64,000 nucleotides of DNA, from contig NZ_CP115543.1 in NCBI RefSeq assembly GCF_031834615.1, forward strand, positions 1,809,001-1,873,000. Direction: 5' to 3'. Origin of the DNA: Stenotrophomonas aracearum. Its GTDB lineage: Bacteria > Pseudomonadota > Gammaproteobacteria > Xanthomonadales > Xanthomonadaceae. Under the pieces are notes generated by a model. It saw only the letters and a list, made by a program, of their open reading frames with translations, did not search any database and had not been told where the DNA came from. Shown here in pieces: positions 59,062-64,000 of this stretch. Numbering within the stretch: position 1 is the first letter of the stretch; each line of letters starts with the position of its first letter. The translations under genes were made by a program, and so were the position numbers.

Positions 59062-59676
59062 TCAAAGTCCCAAATCGGAAAGCAGATCGTCAGCGTCGAC
59101 CTGCGACACCTGGTGACGGTCCAACCCGGTCACGGCGGGGCCGGCCAGGCCGTTGTCGCGCTTGCTGGTGGTCTCGTCCGGCGGCGGCAGGCCGAGTGCG
59201 CCGAAGCCTTCGTGGACGCGGCGCACGATGCCGACCACGCGGCGGATGATCTGCCCGGTGAGGTCCTGGTAGCTCTGGGTGAGCGCGATCTCGGTGAGGT
59301 TGTGGCGGATCCGCTCCAGCTGCACGTCCTGGTCCGGGCTGAGCCCGTTGGCGCGCAGCTGCTCGGTCAGCGCCCGGCATTCTTCGGCCAGGTCCAGGGT
59401 GCGGTGGGTCGCCTGTTCGGTCATCGCCACCACGTGGTCCAGGCGTGCACAGGCGTCGTCCAGCTCGCCGGCTTCGCTGGGCAGGGTGGGCAGTTCGCCC
59501 AGCGCCTGGCCCAGTTCGCGGGCCAGCCGGTTCAGGCCTGCCATCATCGGCTGGGTGCGCAGCGCGGCCAGCGCATCGATTTCCCGGCGCCAGCCCGCTT
59601 CGTCGCCACTTTCCAGCGCGGCAAGGGCGTCCTGCAGGCGCTGCACCAGCGCCGATTTGTCGCGAAGGGTTTCCAT
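59062..59676 (-). CDS. cheZ: Protein phosphatase CheZ
   Basis: 204 residues, mostly a long helical hairpin. The catalytic segment IALTQSYQDLTGQIIRRV contains the conserved Asp and Gln that attack phospho-CheY, and the C-terminal tail VDADDLLSDLGL is the CheY-binding amphipathic peptide after a flexible linker. It speeds dephosphorylation of CheY-P. The start overlaps the cheY stop by one base (TGATG) and cheA follows 4 nt after its stop. Presence of CheZ marks a pathway that controls the flagellar motor. Confidence 0.94.
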   Translation of the reverse strand: METLRDKSALVQRLQDALAALESGDEAGWRREIDALAALRTQPMMAGLNRLARELGQALGELPTLPSEAGELDDACARLDHVVAMTEQATHRTLDLAEECRALTEQLRANGLSPDQDVQLERIRHNLTEIALTQSYQDLTGQIIRRVVGIVRRVHEGFGALGLPPPDETTSKRDNGLAGPAVTGLDRHQVSQVDADDLLSDLGL

Positions 59677-60068
59677 CAGGCGCTCGCCGCCAGGCGCTCG
59701 AAGATCTTGCCGAGCTTCTCTTCCAGGGTCTGCGCGGTGAACGGCTTGATGATGTAGCCGTTCACGCCGGACTGCGCCGCTTCGATGATCTGCTCGCGCT
59801 TGGCTTCGGCGGTGACCATCAGCACCGGCAGGGTCTTGAGCTTGGCGTCGGCGCGGATCGCCTTGAGCAGGTCGATGCCGGTCATCACCGGCATGTTCCA
59901 GTCGGTGACCACGAAATCGAACGGCTGGCTCTGCAGCAGGGCCAGCGCGGCATGCCCGTCCTCGGCTTCGGCCGTATTGGTGAAGCCCAGATCGCCCAGC
60001 AGGTTCTTGACGATACGACGCATGGTCGAGAAGTCGTCGACGATCAGGATGCGCATGTTCTTGTTCAA
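59676..60068 (-). CDS. cheY: Response regulator CheY (second copy, flagellar)
   Basis: 130 residues, single REC domain with DD at 11-12, phospho-acceptor Asp56 ([17 protein letters not shown]), Thr in LMVTAEAK and Lys in [15 protein letters not shown]. The WNMP and AEAKREQI features are those of enterobacterial-type CheY that binds FliM. It is next to cheZ and cheA and 16 nt after fliA, so it should be the motor-controlling regulator. Confidence 0.96.
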   Translation of the reverse strand: MNKNMRILIVDDFSTMRRIVKNLLGDLGFTNTAEAEDGHAALALLQSQPFDFVVTDWNMPVMTGIDLLKAIRADAKLKTLPVLMVTAEAKREQIIEAAQSGVNGYIIKPFTAQTLEEKLGKIFERLAASA

Positions 60069-60084
60069 AGGTGTTTCCTCGGTC

Positions 60085-60831
60085 TCAGTTGTTCTCGAGG
60101 CCGGCGTCGGCCGCCTCGAAGATCTTCAATCGGCCACGCAGGCGCAGCACGGCCTGGCCATGGATCTGGCAGACGCGCGACTCGCTGACCCCGAGCACTG
60201 CGCCGATCTCTTTCAGGTTCAGTTCCTGCTCGTAGTACAACGACAGCACCAGCTGTTCGCGCTCGGGCAGCAGGCCGATCGCGTTGCCCAGCTCGCGGCC
60301 GAATTCGCCGCGCTCGAGCACCTGCTGCGGGGTCGGGCCGCCCTGGGCCACGGTGTCCAGCTCGCCCTGGTCTTCGATCCGCGACTCCAGGCTCAGCACC
60401 TGGCCGCGCGCGGCGTCTTCCATCAGGCGAAGGTAGTCGGGCAGCGGCATGTCCATCGCGGCGGCCACTTCGGTGGCGCTGGCGGCGCGGCCGGTGCTCT
60501 GCTCCAGGCGGCGGATGGTGGAGGCGGCGTCGCGCGCACGGCGGTGCACCGAGCGCGGCACCCAGTCGCCGCGGCGGATCTCGTCGATCATCGAGCCGCG
60601 GATGCGGATCGAGGCGTAGGTTTCGAACGAGGCGCCCTGGTCGGCGTCGTAGCTGCGCGACGCCTCGATCAGGCCCATCATGCCGGCCTGGATCAGGTCG
60701 TCCACTTCAACGCTGGCCGGCAGGCGCGCGGCCAGGTGGTGGGCAATGCGCCGGACCAGGTCCGAGTGCTGGGCAATGCACTCGTTGGCGGCGGCGCGTT
60801 GCACCTCCTTGTATTGTGCGGCGCCTTTCAT
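60085..60831 (-). CDS. fliA: RNA polymerase sigma factor FliA (sigma-28)
   Basis: 248 residues from ATG 60831. Region 2 ([48 protein letters not shown]), region 3 ([21 protein letters not shown]) and region 4 with the helix-turn-helix [29 protein letters not shown]. It directs late flagellar and chemotaxis genes; seven candidate sites are present in this same window. The start overlaps the flhG stop (ATGA). In-frame sequence upstream of 60831 belongs to flhG in another frame and is not coding here. Confidence 0.96.
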   Translation of the reverse strand: MKGAAQYKEVQRAAANECIAQHSDLVRRIAHHLAARLPASVEVDDLIQAGMMGLIEASRSYDADQGASFETYASIRIRGSMIDEIRRGDWVPRSVHRRARDAASTIRRLEQSTGRAASATEVAAAMDMPLPDYLRLMEDAARGQVLSLESRIEDQGELDTVAQGGPTPQQVLERGEFGRELGNAIGLLPEREQLVLSLYYEQELNLKEIGAVLGVSESRVCQIHGQAVLRLRGRLKIFEAADAGLENN

Positions 60832-61715
60832 GCGGCCACCCCGCGCTGCTTGAGGATGCGTTCCAGGAAGAACTCGACCCCGCCACGCGGTTCGGTCGGG
60901 GCCTGCCAGCGCGCGGTGCGGCGGGCGATCTCGGCGATCGCCTGCGCGGCCGGGCTGGACGGATAGGCCTTCACCACCGGCTGCTGGCGCTGCACCGACA
61001 GGCGCAGCCAGTCGTCCTGCGGCACGCAGCCCAGGTAGTTGAGCGAGACGTCGGCCAGGAACTTCTCGCACACGCGGCTCAGCTTTTCATAGAGCACGCG
61101 GCCTTCATTGGGGTCGCGCACCATGTTGGCCACGACCTGGATGCGGTCCACGCCGCGCTCGCGCGAGAGCACCTTGATCAGTGCGTAAGCGTCGGTGATC
61201 GAGGCCGGTTCATCGCAGACCACCACCACGGTGTCCTGCGCGGCCTGGCAGAAGGTCAGCACGCCGTCGGTGATGCCGGCGGCGGTGTCCACCACCATGA
61301 AGTCCAGTTCGCGTTCCAGTTCGGAGAACACATTGACCAGGCCCACGTGCTCGGCCGGCTGCAGTTCGGCCATGTGCCGGCGCCCGGACGCGGCCGGGAC
61401 CACCAGCACGCCGTTGGGGCCTTCCAGGATCACCTCGTCCAGCGTGCAGCGCCCGGCGACCAGGTCGGCCAGGGTCAGCTTGGGCTGCAGGCCCAGGATC
61501 ACGTCGATGTTGGCCAGGCCCAGGTCGGCGTCCAGCAGCAGCGTGCGCTTGCCCATGCCGGCCAGCGCCACGGCCAGGTTGGCCGAGACATTGGTCTTGC
61601 CCACGCCGCCCTTGCCGCCGGTGACGGCGATGGTGCGCACCGGGCCCAGCGGCTGGCTGCGGGTGGCCGACAGCGGGAAGGTCCTGGTCAGGTTTTCGTA
61701 CTCACGCGACGGCAT
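60828..61715 (-). CDS. flhG: Flagellar number regulator FlhG (FleN), MinD-like ATPase
   Basis: 295 residues. Walker A with signature Lys TGGKGGVGKTNVSANLA (from about residue 31), LLLDADLGLANID, and Walker B-type DFMVVDTAAG. In polar flagellates FlhG limits flagellar number, in part by antagonising the master regulator and acting on FlhF. The N-terminus (MPSREYENLTRTFPLS) resembles the DQAxxLR activator helix position. It overlaps the end of flhF by 14 bp and the start of fliA by 4 bp. Confidence 0.94.
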   Translation of the reverse strand: MPSREYENLTRTFPLSATRSQPLGPVRTIAVTGGKGGVGKTNVSANLAVALAGMGKRTLLLDADLGLANIDVILGLQPKLTLADLVAGRCTLDEVILEGPNGVLVVPAASGRRHMAELQPAEHVGLVNVFSELERELDFMVVDTAAGITDGVLTFCQAAQDTVVVVCDEPASITDAYALIKVLSRERGVDRIQVVANMVRDPNEGRVLYEKLSRVCEKFLADVSLNYLGCVPQDDWLRLSVQRQQPVVKAYPSSPAAQAIAEIARRTARWQAPTEPRGGVEFFLERILKQRGVAA

Positions 61716-63681
61716 GGTTCAACTCCGGGTTGCAGGGCATATCGGCCGCGCGGCGCAAATCTTCAAGGCGAAGTACAAGATTGGCGGCACTGGCCCGGTG
61801 CAGGTCTTCGGGGACGTCCTGGCCGTCGGTGACCCAGGTGATCGGCAGGCGGTGGTCGACCGCCACCGACAGGGCGGTACCGAAGCGGCCGGTCTCGTCC
61901 AGCTTGCTCAGCACCACGCCCTGCGGGTTGGCGGCGCTGAAGCGGCGGACCACTTCGTCCATGTCGCCGAAGCTGGTGTTGGCCGGCAGCACCAGCAGGG
62001 TGCGTATCTGCTCGGACGCGCGCAGCCACTGCAGCTGGGCGGCCAGGGCGCGGTCGCGCGGGCCCAGCCCGGCGGTGTCGATCAGCACCAGCTTGTAGTC
62101 CTTCAGGCGCTCCAGCAGCTGGGCCAGGTCGCTGCCGCTGTTGGCTTCGTGCACCGCGATGCCGAGCTGGCGGCCGAAGCCGTACAGCTGTTCGCGGGCT
62201 CCGATGCGGGCGGTGTCGGTGGTGACCAGGGCCACGTCGCGGGCGGCATGCGCTTCGGCGAAGCGCGAGGCCAGCTTGGCGATGGTGGTGGTCTTGCCGG
62301 CACCGGTGGGACCGACCAGGGCGATCACGCCGCCGGCCTCGAGCGGGTCGACCGGGGCGATCGGCAGCTTCTTCGAGAGCAGGCCCAGCATCAGCCCGCG
62401 GCCACGGTGGGCTTCGGTGTCCAGCGGGATCTGCAGGGCGACGTCGCGGCAGATGCCGGCGTCGAAGCCGTATTCGTCCATCAGGTCGAGCGCGGCGGCA
62501 CGGACCGGCGAGCCGCGCAGGCGTTCGTCGGTGAAGCGGTTCATTTCGCGCTCGATCACGTGGCGCATGCCGGCCACTTCATGGCGCAGCTGGCGCAGTT
62601 CCTCGTCGTCGCGGACCAGGGTGACCGGGACGGGTGCGGCGACCGGCGCGGCGGCAACCGGTTCCGGAGCAGTCACCCGCTCGGCTTCGGCGATCTCGGC
62701 CGGCGCCGTCGGTTCGTTGGCGGCCTGCATGGCCGGCAGCGCCGGCGGGGCGATCATGATCGCCGCCACCGGGGCGACCGGAGCGATCGGCGCAACCGGC
62801 GCAACCGGTGCAGCGGTCTCGATCATCACCATGGGAGCGGGCGGCACGAACACGGCGGAGTCGTCGATGTCCAGGCGCGCGGTGGCAGCTGCCGGGACCA
62901 CCGGGACGGTTTCCCACAGCGGGGCGATCGGTGCGTCGAACGCGGCGCGCTGCATCTGTTGCGCGGGCATCTGCGGCAGCTGCGGCGGCAGGCTGCGGCC
63001 GGGCGGGGCGTGCATTTCGAACAGCGGGGCGTCGTCCTGCGGCGGGTCGATGATGAAGCGGGCGCGGTTGGACGGGGCCGGGGTGGCCGCGCGGGTCGGA
63101 GACGGTGCGTCTTCGATCGTTGGCCGGGCAGAGCCCGGCGTTACGTCGGACTGGGCGGCGTAAGCGGTTGCCGGGTTGGCAGCGTGGGCGGCGGCCTGTT
63201 CGACATTGAAGGGAGCGAAGATCTGTTCCGGCAGCGCGTCCAGGGTGCGGCGCGGTGCAACTGCCGCGCGGGCCAGGGTCGCGGCGAAACCGGGGCTGCC
63301 CGGCGGCGGCACGATTTCGTTGGCGGTGTCCAGGGTGCGGCCGGTGGCGCCGACGGCGGCGCGGGCCAGCGCAGCGACCGCCGAGGTGGTGGCGGCCACC
63401 GGCTCCGGCGCCGCTACCGGTGCCTTGCGGCGGGTGACGGCGGCGATCACCGCGTCGGCGGCATTGCGCGGGCGCGGGGCCGACGGCGGCGGGGCGACGT
63501 CCTTGCGGGCCGCTTCCAGTGCGCGCTGCACCGCGCCTTCGTCATAGTTCGCCGCGGCCACGATCTCCACGCCTTCCTCGATCCGGCGATTGGACAGGAT
63601 CACCGCATCGGGACCGTGTTCCTTGCGCACCAGGTTCATGGCCGAGCGCATATCGGGAGCGACGAAGCGTTTGATTTTCAT
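61702..63681 (-). CDS. flhF: Flagellar biosynthesis GTPase FlhF
   Basis: 659 residues from ATG 63681 (MKIKRFVAPDMRSAMNLVRKE, the family N-terminus). A long low-complexity B domain (about 90-390, rich in Ala, Pro and Val, with PVAPVAPIAPVAPV runs) precedes the SRP-type NG GTPase: RHEVAGMRHVIEREMN, P-loop LVGPTGAGKTTTIAKLA, DTARIGAREQL, DTAGLGPRD and the final SKLDETGRFG. It places the flagellum at the pole. The B domain is unusually long and carries a REP palindrome in frame at residues 180-188 (63121-63144). An upstream start at 63750 adds residues foreign to the family. Confidence 0.95.
   Translation of the reverse strand: MKIKRFVAPDMRSAMNLVRKEHGPDAVILSNRRIEEGVEIVAAANYDEGAVQRALEAARKDVAPPPSAPRPRNAADAVIAAVTRRKAPVAAPEPVAATTSAVAALARAAVGATGRTLDTANEIVPPPGSPGFAATLARAAVAPRRTLDALPEQIFAPFNVEQAAAHAANPATAYAAQSDVTPGSARPTIEDAPSPTRAATPAPSNRARFIIDPPQDDAPLFEMHAPPGRSLPPQLPQMPAQQMQRAAFDAPIAPLWETVPVVPAAATARLDIDDSAVFVPPAPMVMIETAAPVAPVAPIAPVAPVAAIMIAPPALPAMQAANEPTAPAEIAEAERVTAPEPVAAAPVAAPVPVTLVRDDEELRQLRHEVAGMRHVIEREMNRFTDERLRGSPVRAAALDLMDEYGFDAGICRDVALQIPLDTEAHRGRGLMLGLLSKKLPIAPVDPLEAGGVIALVGPTGAGKTTTIAKLASRFAEAHAARDVALVTTDTARIGAREQLYGFGRQLGIAVHEANSGSDLAQLLERLKDYKLVLIDTAGLGPRDRALAAQLQWLRASEQIRTLLVLPANTSFGDMDEVVRRFSAANPQGVVLSKLDETGRFGTALSVAVDHRLPITWVTDGQDVPEDLHRASAANLVLRLEDLRRAADMPCNPELNHAVA
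63119..63144 (-). repeat. REP palindrome inside flhF coding sequence
   Basis: Minus strand reads GTAACGCCGGGCTCTGCCCG followed by GCCA, a GTAG-class REP with one changed base in the head. It is translated as VTPGSARPT in the variable linker of FlhF. Confidence 0.75.
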
Positions 63682-63835
63682 GCTGTGGTACCGGGACGGA
63701 GTCTGGGGCTGGGGGGCGGAAGGGAGGCTCTGGTTGTCGGTGGTCTGCACGGTCCGGGGTTCCCTTCTTGTCCTGCTGCGGTGATGGCGAAATGGGTGTG
63801 TCTGTTTTCTGACGCGTTGCTGTCGGAGTTCCGGC

Positions 63836-64000
63836 TCAGCTGATCGTGCCGACCAGCTTCAAGCGCTTGTCTTCCGGCACCTCGCTGTAGGCCAGCACGG
63901 ACAGCGACGGAACGCTGTGGCGTACCAGCCGTGCCAGCGCGGCACGTACCGGACCGGGCACCAACACCACCGCGGGCTCGTTTTTCGCTTCCTGCTTGCC
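63836..64000 (-). CDS. flhA: Flagellar biosynthesis protein FlhA, 3' end only
   Basis: The last 54 codons are visible, ending in a TGA at 63836-63838. The sequence reads VVLVPGPVRAALARLVRH, then PSLSVLAYSEVPEDKRLKLV and finally GTIS, the well-conserved C-terminal end of FlhA, an inner-membrane component of the flagellar type III export gate. The 154-nt gap to flhF has no recognised promoter, so flhA-flhF-flhG-fliA-cheYZA is probably one long operon, as in other polar flagellates. Confidence 0.92.
   Translation of the reverse strand, partial: GKQEAKNEPAVVLVPGPVRAALARLVRHSVPSLSVLAYSEVPEDKRLKLVGTIS

Noticed and set aside
62740..62830. Short tandem repeat in flhF resembling a CRISPR or satellite array
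   Set aside because: The repeats are imperfect 9-15 nt units coding for PVAPVAPIAPVAPV in the FlhF linker; there are no spacers and the frame is kept.

Overview
The window is about 64 kb of high-GC gammaproteobacterial chromosome from the Xanthomonadaceae/Lysobacteraceae, most likely a Stenotrophomonas. Three things point there. The rpf (diffusible signal factor, DSF) locus has its typical neighbours: dapB-carA-carB-greA-rpfE-recJ ... prfB-lysS-rpfG-rpfC / rpfF-rpfB-acnA-acnB(rpfA). Intergenic palindromes begin with GTAG, as in the SMAG-type REP elements of Stenotrophomonas. The chemotaxis/flagellar locus is that of a polarly flagellated xanthomonad. No rRNA, tRNA, CRISPR array, prophage or insertion sequence was recognised.

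Layout. 1-7.7 kb: a truncated DUF4105 protein, a small lipoprotein, EfpL (EF-P-like), a short-chain dehydrogenase, a PAS-GGDEF-EAL protein, and two leucine-catabolism enzymes (HMG-CoA lyase and a methylglutaconyl-CoA hydratase-like crotonase). 7.7-10.6 kb: a Fur-controlled feoAB operon with a third Cys-rich membrane ORF that appears to have lost its stop codon at a REP. 10.2-25.5 kb: dapB, carAB, greA, rpfE, recJ, two unknown small genes of lower GC, a large VIT/VWA/DUF2135 protein, prfB with its programmed +1 frameshift, and lysS. 25.7-38.4 kb: the DSF system (RpfG HD-GYP regulator, RpfC hybrid sensor kinase, RpfF synthase, RpfB acyl-CoA ligase) and two aconitases flanking a VapBC-type toxin-antitoxin pair.

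38.7-64 kb is, with one small secreted-protein gene as the only non-flagellar family, chemotaxis and flagellar genes on the minus strand: MCP-cheR-cheD-cheB, a small secreted protein followed by a second MCP, cheW, a YcgR-like PilZ protein, a third MCP, STAS-cheY-cheA, motC-motD-parA(ParC-like)-ParP-like CheW, cheA-cheZ-cheY-fliA-flhG-flhF, and the 3' end of flhA. Seven minus-strand sites have a sigma-28 -10 element (GCCGATA or GCCGTTA) with 11 nt to a candidate -35; four are strong matches. They sit in front of almost every transcription unit between 43.6 and 57.1 kb, and fliA itself lies in the same window, so this looks like a self-contained sigma-28 regulon.

How it works together. RpfB/RpfF make and turn over DSF, RpfC senses it and phosphorylates RpfG, and RpfG degrades cyclic di-GMP. 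The PilZ (YcgR) protein and the GGDEF-EAL protein are further cyclic di-GMP nodes, linking quorum sensing to the motility genes next door. The most unusual sequence-level observations are REP palindromes that have become part of genes (dapB stop codon, a read-through of the feo ORF, an in-frame piece of flhF), internal duplications in the ParP-like protein and in CheA that could be array-localisation motifs, a TonB-box-like segment inside the VIT/VWA protein, and an unknown two-gene unit where Xanthomonas carries rpfD. None of these is proven to be a new system.
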